NCBI RefSeq assembly: GCF_900112455.1
Contig: NZ_FOLT01000004.1
Span: 62,001-126,000 of the forward strand
From: Alkalibacterium subtropicum
GTDB taxonomy: Bacteria; Bacillota; Bacilli; Lactobacillales; Carnobacteriaceae_A
Direction of reading: 5' to 3'
Length of the DNA stretch: 64,000 nucleotides
This document shows positions 26,230-35,799 of the stretch, in pieces. The position numbers were made by a program, and so were the translations under genes. Under the pieces are notes generated by a model. It was not told the origin of the DNA and did no database searches. It worked only from the letters and a program-made list of their open reading frames with translations. Each line of letters opens with the position of its first letter. Within the stretch, counting starts at the first letter, position 1.

Positions 26230-26837
26230 TACTTGATCCCCTCCATTACTTTTTCTTCACTCTCCACGAGATAGTCATATAATGTCCGACGTTTTTCCTT
26301 CAATGTCGTAAGGCATTCTGAGAGATTCAGCACACACGGAATCGTTTTAGATCCAAGGTAGACATTCGGTTCCCCGATGACTTCAAAAGGAAATTTAAAA
26401 ATACGGTGCATATAACGATAAACGCGTTCATCAATACAGCATACCCAATGGGTAAGACCATTACTCAATGAATAATTCAATACCGTGCGAATCAATCCTA
26501 ATCCGACATCGTGTTTCGGCATCTTGGTAAATGCGCTGATTTCTGCATATTTATTATCTTCAAGCCCTGCCAATTTCAATTTTTCGATTTCGAAAATATT
26601 GAAATGTTTCATCGTGGGAAGGTCATCCAGTGACATGAAAATAAGACGTGTAACCCCTACCACTTCTTTGGCATCAGCCGTTTCTACCACAAAATATGTC
26701 GAATGATCTATGTATGGATCTTCGTCATCCTTTTTCAAAAACCCCACTTCCTGATAACGCTGATGATGAAGGGCTATTGCCTCCGTACTTTTGTTTCCTT
26801 CAACTCTTCCAAAATGATACTCTTTTTCGCTTTCCAT
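26229..26837 (-). CDS. FeeM/LuxI-like N-acyltransferase (GNAT superfamily)
   Basis: A 202-residue protein resembling N-acyl amino acid synthases (FeeM) and exosortase-associated acyltransferases, cousins of the LuxI autoinducer synthases. Landmarks in order: R-Y-Q-E-V-G near residue 28, STYFVVETADAKEVVGVTRLIF (about 46-67), then AEISAFTKM, LGLIRTVLNYSLSNGLTHWVCCID, RYMHRIFKFPFEVIGEP and a C-terminal LNLSECL. In most relatives the AEIS motif continues with Arg; here it is Ala. The expected reaction is transfer of an acyl chain to an amino acid or amine. First of two genes, with the E1-like enzyme following at TAATG. AGGAG sits nine bases before the ATG. Confidence 0.75.
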   Translation of the reverse strand: MESEKEYHFGRVEGNKSTEAIALHHQRYQEVGFLKKDDEDPYIDHSTYFVVETADAKEVVGVTRLIFMSLDDLPTMKHFNIFEIEKLKLAGLEDNKYAEISAFTKMPKHDVGLGLIRTVLNYSLSNGLTHWVCCIDERVYRYMHRIFKFPFEVIGEPNVYLGSKTIPCVLNLSECLTTLKEKRRTLYDYLVESEEKVMEGIK

Positions 26838-27002
26838 TATAACACACTCCTAAAAATAGTTTTTTAGTGAAAAATTTGCCATATTTTAAAGCGTTACCAA
26901 ATATAAAAACCATAGTTTCATGGTTATTTATGCTAAAAAATGATAAAATCTTAAAGGATAGTCACTTCTTTAAAATACATGAAATTAGGATGATCGACCA
27001 CT

Positions 27003-28217
27003 ATGAATAAACCTTTAAATGAAAAGGAACAATTAATGCAGGAACTGATCGAAGACTATGATCAGAACCTGAACAATCAGATAATTAAAATAGCATCGAT
27101 CTACATCATACTGAGTATCAGCTGGAACCTTATATTCCGATGGTTTAATCTCCCACTCTCACGAGCTGATCTGGGAATACTACTACTCATTTTTGCTGTC
27201 TTATCAACCGTTTTCTTAGTCTTTCGCTTTACCCGTACATCTACAAAGTTGAAGACTCATATCGTCTTACTGTCAGTGGTTTTCGTCATCATCAGTTTGT
27301 ATTTCGGTTCAGGATATTCTGAAGCATGGAGTTACTTTCTGCTGATCCCTATCATCACCAGTCTTTACGGTAAGCGGTCCCTGTCCATTTTCTACTCAGT
27401 GATGGGACTCCTGAGCATGGTCTTTGTACGCATAGGTTTTCCAGGCAACCTCTCTTACATAGCGGATACAATAGATATTTCGAACCGTATCCTTCTATAT
27501 ATCATTGTTGCAACATTCAGCTACCTCTTGCTGTCTAAGCTGAATATGCTCTACAACAAACAAGTCAATACGGTCATCCAGTCAATGGAAATGACACTTG
27601 AACAGGTCGTTCAGAGTTTCATTGTGGCGATGGAAGCCAAGGACCTTTACACCTTTGGTCACAGCGAACGTGTGAGCCAATATGCGGTCGCCTTAGCCAA
27701 ACATCTTCCTGAATACCAGCATGAACAGAAGCTCAAACATCTGAGGTTAAGCGGTCTTCTGCATGATATCGGCAAAATCAACATGCCCGAACATATTCTG
27801 ACCAAGCCGACAACACTGACGGATAAAGAATATGAAATCATCAAAACGCATACGTCGCTCGGGGCTCAAATGGTCGAAAAAGTCGAAGGCCTGAAAGGAT
27901 TGAAAAATGGAGTCCTTTATCATCATGAAAGATGGGACGGTAAAGGCTACCCTACTGGCTCAAAAGGACTGTCCATTCCTTTAGAAGCACGCATACTTGC
28001 TGTGGCGGATGCCTTTGATGCCATGACATCCACAAGAGCTTACCGCAAAGAACTGCCTCTGGAAGAAGCATTCAGGCGACTGGACCAAGGGGTAGGCTCA
28101 CAGTTTGATCCCAACTTGGCACAAGCCATTGAAGCTGCAAGACCTGACTTTTTAAAAATATATTTTGACTGCCATGATCCTTTGGACGAATTTGAAAAAA
28201 TGACTGATTTTCTATAG
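27003..28217 (+). CDS. HD-GYP domain cyclic di-GMP phosphodiesterase, membrane-bound
   Basis: A 404-residue protein. After a charged N-terminus, five or six hydrophobic helices occupy about residues 30-185, then a short linker. The HD-GYP domain runs from about 205 to 385: H-S-E-R-V, LLHDIGK with H254-D255, HHERWDGKGYP with G315-Y316-P317, and VADAFDAMTS. All metal ligands are present, so it should hydrolyse c-di-GMP. It can oppose the diguanylate cyclase at 8263-9666. It is divergent from the acyltransferase/E1 cassette across a 165-nt region, so shared control is possible. Terminator at 28313. Confidence 0.92.
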   Translation: MNKPLNEKEQLMQELIEDYDQNLNNQIIKIASIYIILSISWNLIFRWFNLPLSRADLGILLLIFAVLSTVFLVFRFTRTSTKLKTHIVLLSVVFVIISLYFGSGYSEAWSYFLLIPIITSLYGKRSLSIFYSVMGLLSMVFVRIGFPGNLSYIADTIDISNRILLYIIVATFSYLLLSKLNMLYNKQVNTVIQSMEMTLEQVVQSFIVAMEAKDLYTFGHSERVSQYAVALAKHLPEYQHEQKLKHLRLSGLLHDIGKINMPEHILTKPTTLTDKEYEIIKTHTSLGAQMVEKVEGLKGLKNGVLYHHERWDGKGYPTGSKGLSIPLEARILAVADAFDAMTSTRAYRKELPLEEAFRRLDQGVGSQFDPNLAQAIEAARPDFLKIYFDCHDPLDEFEKMTDFL

Positions 28218-28312
28218 TAAGCTTTAAATAAATCCTTATGTATAATCATACCACTTAATTTATTAAATCACCGTATCCCTGTAAACCTGTTCTAAATGTT
28301 TTCTTGATCTTC

Positions 28313-28346
28313 AAAAAAATAGCGTCTCACTCCTACGCTATTTTTT
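28313..28346. terminator. Bidirectional-looking terminator after the HD-GYP gene
   Basis: AAAAAATAGCGT and ACGCTATTTTTT arms (28314-28325 with 28335-28346) around a 9-nt loop; A-run before and T-run after. Confidence 0.88.
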
Positions 28347-28449
28347 CACAATTATATCCTAAAAATAAATATATATCAATGTTTTTTTGTGGGATATATA
28401 TAAAAAGTATTCTATTACCACATGATGAATAAAAACCTTGCGTTTGATA

Positions 28450-28507
28450 TTAAAAACCCCCTGAAGCGAGACGATCATTTTTGTCTCGCTTCAGGGGATT
28501 TATATAT
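28450..28507 (-). terminator. Strong terminator after the GH94 gene
   Basis: A perfect 15-bp stem, CCCCTGAAGCGAGAC (28458-28472) with its complement (28493-28507), followed on the minus strand by GTTTTTAA. It lies 96 nt past the GH94 stop; 28508-28602 holds nothing else. Confidence 0.9.
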
Positions 28508-28602
28508 TGTCTCATTTCTTCTATTATCGTGTCATACTGGTATTCCTGCAGCAGCAATAGTGACTGTACGAGCCACGAGACTCTAATACGAACACACAAA
28601 CG

Positions 28603-31600
28603 CTATTGAAGATCACTGCCGTCAAGCACGACATTGATCCTGCTGATTCTTCCCTCGCGATTGAATAAAGTCTGACTTGTCTCCTGATTCAATACATGGG
28701 TATCTTCAAAAACTTCTTCTGTCCCATCTGTATAGGAGACAACGATTTCTTTCTTGTCTTTCAGTTCATATGTCACCGGCACGGCACAAACGGTAAACCC
28801 TAAAGACTGCTCATCCAGCTGGATCATTTCCTTGTCCAAGAGATTGCTCTCCGGCAGATCCCATTCGACCATTTTATCCAAAAATTCGGATTTCTTTAGC
28901 AGTAGAGGGTTGAATCCTACATGACCCTCTTTTACCGTCACACCCAGTTCTTTGAATCTGGAAATAATATCTTCCTTGACCTGACCCGTCATTCCGGGCT
29001 GCTGTACACCGGCAAAACTTGGCGTGTGCGAGTAGGCTTCTGTCGGAAAGGCACCATACTGTTCAGGTGATTTGTTGACCCCTATCCCAGCTTTGATATC
29101 CTCATAGTAGGCTATAAGCGCCTCAGCTGTCTCATTCATGCCATGACGTCTGTAGGTATCAGAAAAGTTTTCCTGAGCCGCTAACGCTAATTTTGAGACC
29201 ATATGCCAGTAAATCGATCCGAGGCCTTCGTACTTATAGAACGTACCGGAACGGCCAGTAAAGGCATGGTGATTGAATAAATCGGAGAAGATTTCCTTCA
29301 CTCGTCTTATTTCTTCAGCCTGGTACTCTCCAGTCATTTTTAATGCCTCTTCGATCTCTTCACCGTTTCTGAACTTCCCGTTAAAATGATACTTGCCATT
29401 GATATCTTTCTCAATAAAACGAGTCCGGTCATTTTCCAGCTCAGCTTTTAATATAGCGGAAGACATGACTTTTTCTTCAGGAATCACATTCTTCTCCAGG
29501 AATCTTGGCAAATCACGGTTTGGATAGAGCATATAGCTGTTCTGGTCCTCACGATATATAGCACTGGCTTTCAGTGCCTTAAGAACAGACAGAGCTTCAT
29601 CTCCATCAAGAGCTTTTGAGCTCAATACGGATACTTGGCCTTCAAGCATTTCATACAAATGAGAAACACTGCATGCATCCTGATCGAACCTGATCAGATT
29701 GTATGAATGATAGAGACCGTCACTGCGTTTGTTTTTCTTGATGGAATCATTCAAATGTTTCAGGGAAAAGTCTGTGAAAGCCTTCAGGTCAGCCTTGGAA
29801 AGCTCTTTCTTCTCTCCACTGAAACCATTCGTATAAACAGCGTTTCTATACTTCTCACCGATTCTTCCCAGTGCTTCCACGATCTCGAAACGCTCTGCAT
29901 CGCTGATATCATTACCGAGAAGAACCGCCTTATCCTTGAGTACAGCCAGAGTCTGTTCAAACATTTCAGCGACTTCAACGGAAACCACTACAGTATCCCT
30001 TCCCATTTCGTCTAGAAGCTGACTCATGTATTTCTGGAAACGGTGCATGTAGTACAAGGTAACCATTGACAAGCCATTACCTACTAATGCGTTGTTGGCA
30101 TCATTCCATTCTGGACGCTGTGTATTCATCCAGATACCGCCCTCTGGAACATAGTTTGAGAATTTCGAAAGTAAGGAAACCAGCAGTTTTTCCATAAGGT
30201 TCACCTTATACAGCGCGTCTCCTTTAAAGAGGAACTTGCCGTCAGAGCCAAGGTGCTCTACTCGCTCACTGATCTTCTGCTCATTTTCATCATCATAGTC
30301 GATGCTGTTTCTCGGATCATCGACAAGTGAATCAAAGCCTTTGATGCGGTAGGGAACGTTAGCATATACAAAAATATCTTTATGCAGCAGGTCCAGCAGT
30401 TTTTTTGGATGGTAATCCTGAGACATCTCCATCAGTTTCAATAGATAAATCATCTGGTGATCCCCCCAGTAGCCGATGTTCGACCATGGATCATCTGGAT
30501 CGAGTGTTTCCCAGTCAATACCTTCTTTTGTAATGCGGTAAGGATTATACCCATCTGGAGTCGAGGCATTAACGAATTTAGCTATGATACTTTCAGTGTA
30601 TGCAGGGAAAGACATGCTTAAAGCTTCCCAGTTCTGGAAAATATCCCGCCAGTTCCCTTCAAACTTAAGCGCTTTACCCCCGTCTTCTTTCGTTACTTCG
30701 ATATTGAATTTGTTCCACGGTCGACTAGGATCACCGTGACGTCGACTGAATGTCAAAGGCAGATATTCGTAAACTAAGCGTTCGAAATCCCTTTGATTCA
30801 ACTCTCCTGCCTGTTTTAACAGCTCATTATACTTAACGGTTTCAGGCAGTTCATTCAGAAAACCTGACACATTACTGTAGACTTCTTTATTCCATGATTT
30901 TATGAAAGATTTGAAATCTTCCCTGTCGATGTCATAGCCGCCTGCATAGATACCTCCGCGCATAATGTTATACAGAGTATTGGAGAAATGCCTATAGCTG
31001 GCCTTTTCATCAGCTGTCTGCTGAAAACCGTCTGCTTCGAACACGAGCTTTTTGAGCGTCTCGCTTCCTCTTTCGACATCTTTTTCGACTTTAAGGTTAA
31101 GCGCTTCAGTATCAAGGATATTTTTTTGGAGTTTCTCAACATCTGCAGCACTCTGATTGAGCTCTGCAACGATGATCCACTCTCTTGATTTGGATTTCTC
31201 CAAGGTGATCGTGTCCACAACGTAATAAGACCCTCTACGTCCTTTCACGTCGTTTTCTGTCTCGACCCCTCTGTTCTCCGAGAAGGCATCCAGTTGCTGT
31301 TCTGATAGAAGATAGCCCGGTTCATCCAGTCCTTTTGACCATACTGTCGTTGCTTTCAACGATTCACTTGGTTCGGCCTTGTCCGTCAGAATCGAACTGA
31401 GGGTATAGATGCCCAGTCCAGAGCCTTCCAGCAATTCAGAACGTTTATACCCATCTACGAGGGTGCTTTTCGTATCCTGGAGCAATGTGTTGACCCCGTA
31501 AGGCAGAATGTTTCGAATACCGTCAAGGACTTGAATGTCGGTTTTTTCTTCAGTAAGATTGGTCAGATTGGATTCCTTTACAAACCCAAAGGCATCACTG

Positions 31601-32064
31601 TTTTTCCAGGTGTAGCTGTAGCTTACTTTCAGGTCATGATTGATTTCTTCAAACATGATTTTATTTCCTGTAACATTTTTATATAAGTTTCGCGTGATTT
31701 CATATACATTGCTGTTGTGACGGGAGAAGGGTTTCCACAGAAAATCCTTTCCCTCTCTATTGACGATCAATACCGTGTGGGGCCCCGTCGTTTCTATACT
31801 GTCGTGGATCTTGTCATCCGTATAATAGGGAAACAAGGCTGACTCGGCATTTTTTCGTCCGCACGTCAGTCCGCCGGTGCTGGATACAAACATCCAGTGA
31901 TCAGCATCACTTACTACTGTCATGAAAAACGGATCCATTTGATCATAATTATCGATCTTGAAATATGTCTCTTCGTCCACTGACACCGTTTGCATTGAAA
32001 CGTCTTTTGTTTCAGGCTTTAACGCTGTCTTCCCAAAGTACAACTTATCTGTCTTAGTCATCAT
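28603..32064 (-). CDS. Large GH94-family phosphorylase (1,2-beta-oligoglucan phosphorylase-like)
   Basis: A 1153-residue protein with no signal peptide, so cytosolic. The order N-terminal beta-sandwich, linker helices, an (alpha/alpha)6 barrel (about residues 370-1050) and a C-terminal beta cap is that of glycosyl hydrolase 94 phosphorylases. The C-terminal part TGRSGTFYKYEGLGSIYWHMVSKL is the conserved phosphate-binding region, and EGNWRDIFQNWEALSMSFP near residue 475 fits the +1 side of the barrel. Cellobiose and chitobiose phosphorylases have about 800 residues. The 1100-residue form matches 1,2-beta-oligoglucan phosphorylases such as the Listeria innocua enzyme (from memory). It would cleave beta-1,2-glucans with phosphate to give glucose 1-phosphate. 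It lies 157 nt downstream of a mutarotase-like gene on the same strand. Confidence 0.78.
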   Translation of the reverse strand: MMTKTDKLYFGKTALKPETKDVSMQTVSVDEETYFKIDNYDQMDPFFMTVVSDADHWMFVSSTGGLTCGRKNAESALFPYYTDDKIHDSIETTGPHTVLIVNREGKDFLWKPFSRHNSNVYEITRNLYKNVTGNKIMFEEINHDLKVSYSYTWKNSDAFGFVKESNLTNLTEEKTDIQVLDGIRNILPYGVNTLLQDTKSTLVDGYKRSELLEGSGLGIYTLSSILTDKAEPSESLKATTVWSKGLDEPGYLLSEQQLDAFSENRGVETENDVKGRRGSYYVVDTITLEKSKSREWIIVAELNQSAADVEKLQKNILDTEALNLKVEKDVERGSETLKKLVFEADGFQQTADEKASYRHFSNTLYNIMRGGIYAGGYDIDREDFKSFIKSWNKEVYSNVSGFLNELPETVKYNELLKQAGELNQRDFERLVYEYLPLTFSRRHGDPSRPWNKFNIEVTKEDGGKALKFEGNWRDIFQNWEALSMSFPAYTESIIAKFVNASTPDGYNPYRITKEGIDWETLDPDDPWSNIGYWGDHQMIYLLKLMEMSQDYHPKKLLDLLHKDIFVYANVPYRIKGFDSLVDDPRNSIDYDDENEQKISERVEHLGSDGKFLFKGDALYKVNLMEKLLVSLLSKFSNYVPEGGIWMNTQRPEWNDANNALVGNGLSMVTLYYMHRFQKYMSQLLDEMGRDTVVVSVEVAEMFEQTLAVLKDKAVLLGNDISDAERFEIVEALGRIGEKYRNAVYTNGFSGEKKELSKADLKAFTDFSLKHLNDSIKKNKRSDGLYHSYNLIRFDQDACSVSHLYEMLEGQVSVLSSKALDGDEALSVLKALKASAIYREDQNSYMLYPNRDLPRFLEKNVIPEEKVMSSAILKAELENDRTRFIEKDINGKYHFNGKFRNGEEIEEALKMTGEYQAEEIRRVKEIFSDLFNHHAFTGRSGTFYKYEGLGSIYWHMVSKLALAAQENFSDTYRRHGMNETAEALIAYYEDIKAGIGVNKSPEQYGAFPTEAYSHTPSFAGVQQPGMTGQVKEDIISRFKELGVTVKEGHVGFNPLLLKKSEFLDKMVEWDLPESNLLDKEMIQLDEQSLGFTVCAVPVTYELKDKKEIVVSYTDGTEEVFEDTHVLNQETSQTLFNREGRISRINVVLDGSDLQ

Positions 32065-32162
32065 CTAATCCTTTCTTTCTTTAAATTTTATATTTATCCG
32101 ATCCGTTTCAATTATATAGTTTAACGGTTACAAGTGCAATTAACTTCAAGAACATCGGCCTT

Positions 32163-32205
32163 AAAAAAGAGGCTGACTTTCATGATCGACCTCTTCGATA
32201 AGGCG
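32163..32205 (-). terminator. Terminator after the mutarotase-like gene
   Basis: AGAGG/CCTCT stem with additional pairs inside a long loop, followed on the minus strand by TTTTTTAAGG. It separates the mutarotase-like gene from the GH94 gene, so the two are not one simple operon unless termination is partial. Confidence 0.65.
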
Positions 32206-32221
32206 CCAGTAAGAGATTCTT

Positions 32222-33094
32222 TTAGTTTTCAGCGTTTTTATAAAATTCGTACACACGTTTCCATGACAGGCTTTCATCGACATCCAAACTGATATCTGCG
32301 AAAACTTCCGGGCAAACCACATGGCGGTGTCCCCATAAGGCTATTTTGGATGGCTGGAACTCAGACAGCTCACGGACACCCGCTTGGGCATTATCATTGA
32401 ACACTTCCCAGTTATATGCTCCATTCCCTGGTTCCCAGTCGATACTGGCATAGAAATCTGCCTCAGGGCTCACCGGCCATGTCAATCTATCCTCATTCCT
32501 GTCTATAGAACCAACAGCTACATCGATCGTTTTCATTTGAGGCATCGTCAACCGATACGCTGCATCGATGAAGCGATCATTGATCCCAATAAAATTATGC
32601 GAATATTCATTTGTATGGATCGGGTGGTCTCCCGTGTTCGTCAGCTTATAACTGATGATCAGCCGGTTATCAAAAATAGCGACTTCTTTTAATAAATGAT
32701 AGCCATATCCGCTTGGAGTGGCGTCTGTGATTTCAAACTCCACGGAGTTAGCTGCTTCTTCGGTTTTTACTTCTGCAGGAATCACTTCGTAATCTTTAAA
32801 AAAATCATAATCAGCCTCCTGCTCTTTTCTGAGCTGCCCCACCCCGATTTTAAGAAAGAAATCCCCGGGTTCGATCTTTTCATATCCGACTGGCCTGTCG
32901 ATACCGAATTCGTTGCAGAACCCCAACCCACCTGTTCCTTTTCCTTCTTCCAATTGTTCAGGGACACAGTAAGTGACCTCTCCGTCGAGAGTTATCTGAC
33001 TAATGAAACCCGTCCAGTCAAAACGGGCTCCTTTATAAACCGTTCCCGGCTCTGCTACCTCTACTTTTAATCGGTCATTTTCTAAACAATACAT
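32222..33094 (-). CDS. Aldose 1-epimerase-like (galactose mutarotase fold) protein
   Basis: A 290-residue beta-rich protein of the galactose-mutarotase-like superfamily. Visible pieces are DRLKVEVAEPGTVYKGARFDWTG at the start, GLGFCNEFG, and NTGDHPIHTNEYSHNFIGIN (about residues 155-175), where H and E residues occupy the positions of the catalytic pair. It resembles sugar-phosphate or oligosaccharide mutarotase-like proteins more than GalM itself. It likely speeds interconversion of sugar anomers for the phosphorylase encoded next. AGGAGGG lies five bases before the ATG at 33094. Confidence 0.75.
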   Translation of the reverse strand: MYCLENDRLKVEVAEPGTVYKGARFDWTGFISQITLDGEVTYCVPEQLEEGKGTGGLGFCNEFGIDRPVGYEKIEPGDFFLKIGVGQLRKEQEADYDFFKDYEVIPAEVKTEEAANSVEFEITDATPSGYGYHLLKEVAIFDNRLIISYKLTNTGDHPIHTNEYSHNFIGINDRFIDAAYRLTMPQMKTIDVAVGSIDRNEDRLTWPVSPEADFYASIDWEPGNGAYNWEVFNDNAQAGVRELSEFQPSKIALWGHRHVVCPEVFADISLDVDESLSWKRVYEFYKNAEN

Positions 33095-33432
33095 ATTTTC
33101 CCTCCTGATCTGAATAGTTTACTTCATTACTTATCATTTAACTGCAGGACTACTCCCAGCTTTCACGCCTCTCTTTTAAAAAACCGACGCAGCTTAATAG
33201 AACCTCCGCATAGATTTCTTTCAAGAAACACAGCGAATCAATTTTTTTCTCTGCTAATGCTGACTTTAAAGAAGTTTATTTTAATTATCCACTTACTTCT
33301 ATGTAAAATCAATACATTCCCCTTTTTTATACATATGAGTAATAACCGTGTTACCCAATGAAAATCACGGTAAGCACAAGCAAAAGTTTTTCCATTTATA
33401 AATTAAATCCTCAAACTCTACTTGCGTATTTA

Positions 33433-33445
33433 ATATGGTATGATG
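33433..33445 (+). promoter_or_regulatory. Extended -10 promoter candidate for the PAP2 gene
   Basis: TGGTATGAT (33436-33444) is an extended -10 element. It would start transcription near 33450. This is after the first ATG (33440) of the PAP2 open frame and would favour the internal ATG at 33479. The 33095-33439 gap shows nothing else apart from a weak ACCGTG/CACGGT hairpin around 33350-33384. Confidence 0.35.
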
Positions 33446-33919
33446 AATATAAATTTAAATCTTAGGGTGTTCAATTCTATGTATGCAAAAGTAATCAATT
33501 TATTAAATAATGTTATTACCTACTTCATCTATGCCATATATCCTATGGTTCTCATACTGTTGGTGTATAATAGTGATCCACGTTTTTGGAGGGCTCTGCT
33601 TGTTCCAGCCATATCCTATGTCCTCGTCAGTATCTTCCGAAAAGTCATTGATGCTCCAAGACCCTATGAAGTGACGGGAAACACACCTATTATAAAAAAA
33701 GAAGCGGAAGGAAACTCTTTTCCCAGCCGACACGTCTTTTCTGCCTTTGTCATTGCCACAACGCTCTATTTCATATCAAACCCATTAGGTATCCTTTTAA
33801 TGGCAGCCGGCAGTATATTAGCTGTTTTACGTGTCATCGGCGGTGTTCATTACCCAAGAGATGTCATTGCCGGCGCAATAATCGGAATCCTATCGGGCAT
33901 ATTAGGATTCTATCTTTGA
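33440..33919 (+). CDS. PAP2-family membrane phosphatase
   Basis: A 159-residue membrane protein with five helices. All three acid-phosphatase motifs are present: K-x6-R-P in RKVIDAPRPYE, P-S-R-H in SFPSRHVFSAF, and R-x5-H-x3-D in RVIGGVHYPRDV. It should dephosphorylate a lipid such as phosphatidate, undecaprenyl diphosphate or phosphatidylglycerol phosphate at the membrane. The start is uncertain. The ATG at 33440 gives the usual family length but has no ribosome binding site and overlaps a likely -10 box. The ATG at 33479 has AGGGTG about nine bases before it and gives 146 residues. Confidence 0.85.
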   Translation: MMNINLNLRVFNSMYAKVINLLNNVITYFIYAIYPMVLILLVYNSDPRFWRALLVPAISYVLVSIFRKVIDAPRPYEVTGNTPIIKKEAEGNSFPSRHVFSAFVIATTLYFISNPLGILLMAAGSILAVLRVIGGVHYPRDVIAGAIIGILSGILGFYL

Positions 33920-33952
33920 TCAGTATCTCTTGGAACTTGTCCTTTACAGACA

Positions 33953-33999
33953 AAAAGCGAAGTCTCTTCAGTCATTGATTGACCTGGACATTCGCTTTT
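33953..33999. terminator. Terminator between the PAP2 and AIM24 genes
   Basis: AAAAGCGAA (33953-33961) pairs with TTCGCTTTT (33991-33999), with a few more pairs inside. It can work in both directions for the convergent genes. Confidence 0.7.
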
Positions 34000-34072
34000 A
34001 AATCTGTCATTCTCTTTGGGATCGAACAATGATGAAATGATATTAAACCTTTGGATCCGATATCTTTAATAC

Positions 34073-34747
34073 CTAACCCTTCGTTGGAACATAAGGTATT
34101 ATTTTGGCAGCAAGATTACTGATCGGCATCGTTTGAAGCGTAACTTTTCCAGGTCCAAGTAACTTCACTAAGAAGGCCCCTTCGCCACCGAACATCATAT
34201 TTCTCAACCCTTTAACTGTTTCAATGGAATACGTGACACTATTATCAAACATGAAGACATTCCCTTGGTCTACGAGAAGAGCTTCACCATGCTTCAAATC
34301 ATACTCCACAAGTGAGCCGTCGGCCTCTAAAAACAGATCGCCCCTGCCGGAAAACCTCTGCAGTACAAAGCCTTCACCGCCTAGAAGTCCAGTAGAAAAC
34401 TTCTTAGTCAAAGCCACTTCAAAATCAACGCCTTCTGTAGAAGCCAGATAAGCACTTCGTTGAGTCAAAATCTCGCGTCCGTTCATACCAATGTGAACGA
34501 TTTTCCCCGGCAATGAAGAGGCAAAGGCGATTTCCTGATTGTCTTGTGTGGCCTTATACCTATTTTGAAACATACTTTCTCCAGAGAAGGCTCTGGATAA
34601 ACCTTTAAACAGCCCCCCTTGACTGGACGTTTCAAGCTCAAACCCTTCTGTCATCCAGGACATATTCCCTGAGCTGGTAATTATAGTTTCACCGCGGTTT
34701 ATCATGCAGCGAAGGACCGGATATTCTCCCTGTATTTCAAATTTCAT
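34073..34747 (-). CDS. AIM24 / TIGR00266 family protein
   Basis: A 224-residue protein made of repeated beta hairpins, of the family related to mitochondrial AIM24 and the tryptophan RNA-binding attenuator-like fold. The typical blocks are SSGNMSWMTEGFELET, GGLFKGLSRAFSGESMFQNRY, GLLGGEGFVLQRFSGRGDLFLEADG and TYSIETVKGLRNMMFGGEGAFLVKLLGPGKVTLQTMP. Members may associate with membranes under stress, but the biochemical role is unknown. GGAG precedes the ATG at 34747 by eight bases. Single gene. Confidence 0.9.
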   Translation of the reverse strand: MKFEIQGEYPVLRCMINRGETIITSSGNMSWMTEGFELETSSQGGLFKGLSRAFSGESMFQNRYKATQDNQEIAFASSLPGKIVHIGMNGREILTQRSAYLASTEGVDFEVALTKKFSTGLLGGEGFVLQRFSGRGDLFLEADGSLVEYDLKHGEALLVDQGNVFMFDNSVTYSIETVKGLRNMMFGGEGAFLVKLLGPGKVTLQTMPISNLAAKIIPYVPTKG

Positions 34748-34933
34748 TTGTCTGATCTCCTTTGAGTTGAGATATTCTATTACTGTGTTTTGATTTCGTT
34801 ATATATAGAATAACAAACTATTATAACAGTATATATTTTAAACACATTATATTCCTATAGCTACTTGATTACAACTTCGAAATAACGGATGACGGTGTGC
34901 TTGATACTCACATTGAGCTGCAAGATTTATGGA

Positions 34934-35617
34934 TCAAATCAAACCGAATAAAATAAACCCCACGGTATTGATGGCAAAATTGGCAAACATATGTACAAGC
35001 CAGGACGGATATATATTTCCGGTCTTTTCATTCAAATAATTAAAAATGCAGCCTCCGGCAAACAGGCCTGTCATGGCTATCAGATAAATACTCCAGTGAA
35101 ACCATCCACTCATCATCCCTACGTGATACAAAGCAAACAGTAAAGCACTGAATACATAGGCGAAAAAACGCCCGGTATTTTCCTTCAAAATCAGAAAAGC
35201 GAACCCCCGAAAGAAAAATTCTTCCAGCAGGGAATTGATCAGAGAAATATAAATGGCGACATATATGAAGTTCCTCGCATTCACACCAATATCCCCTGTT
35301 AAAGAGTCGCGGATCGATGATAAATCAATGTGGTCTTTTAAAGCCACATAAGCAAGAAAGATCACAGCGTAAACGCCGACCCCGAGTAATAAGGCAATTT
35401 TCACATCTGACTTTTTTGGAATGAACAGTTTTTTTAAATGATGATATTCACTTTTATACCTGAGAAAGTATCCCATTGGCACAACTGAGAACAGGATGAT
35501 TTTCAAAATGGACTTGTACAGATACGGCAGCTGGATAAAGCCGTCTATGAGACTCATACCTAAAGCAGATAGTGTGATAGAAAGTATCAGGAAGATGCTT
35601 TTTCTGTTTAACTTCAT
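34934..35617 (-). CDS. CPBP family intramembrane metalloprotease (Abi/CAAX-like)
   Basis: A 227-residue membrane protein with about seven helices. The three conserved blocks are there: E132-E133-x3-R137 in LEEFFFRG, a His in LYHVGMMSG, and H/N in WLVHMFANFAIN. The family cleaves membrane-embedded substrates and in lactic bacteria often acts in bacteriocin immunity or protein maturation; no bacteriocin gene is visible here. The start is placed at the ATG at 35617, which has AAAGGAG nine bases upstream; a longer frame begins at a TTG without a site. Confidence 0.88.
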   Translation of the reverse strand: MKLNRKSIFLILSITLSALGMSLIDGFIQLPYLYKSILKIILFSVVPMGYFLRYKSEYHHLKKLFIPKKSDVKIALLLGVGVYAVIFLAYVALKDHIDLSSIRDSLTGDIGVNARNFIYVAIYISLINSLLEEFFFRGFAFLILKENTGRFFAYVFSALLFALYHVGMMSGWFHWSIYLIAMTGLFAGGCIFNYLNEKTGNIYPSWLVHMFANFAINTVGFILFGLI

Positions 35618-35799
35618 TTTATCAAACTCCTTTAATACCAAATAATCCGATTTTAGTTCCTCTACTCATTGTACTGTAAAGCAGAGTCAAATACAGAACT
35701 TTCAGTCAAAGAATCTGAACGTTGTGCTGATTTTATTTTATCCAGCATCTTTTACACTGTACTTTTTCAAGATAAAAAGGTGATCTCTCTACCTTCTAT

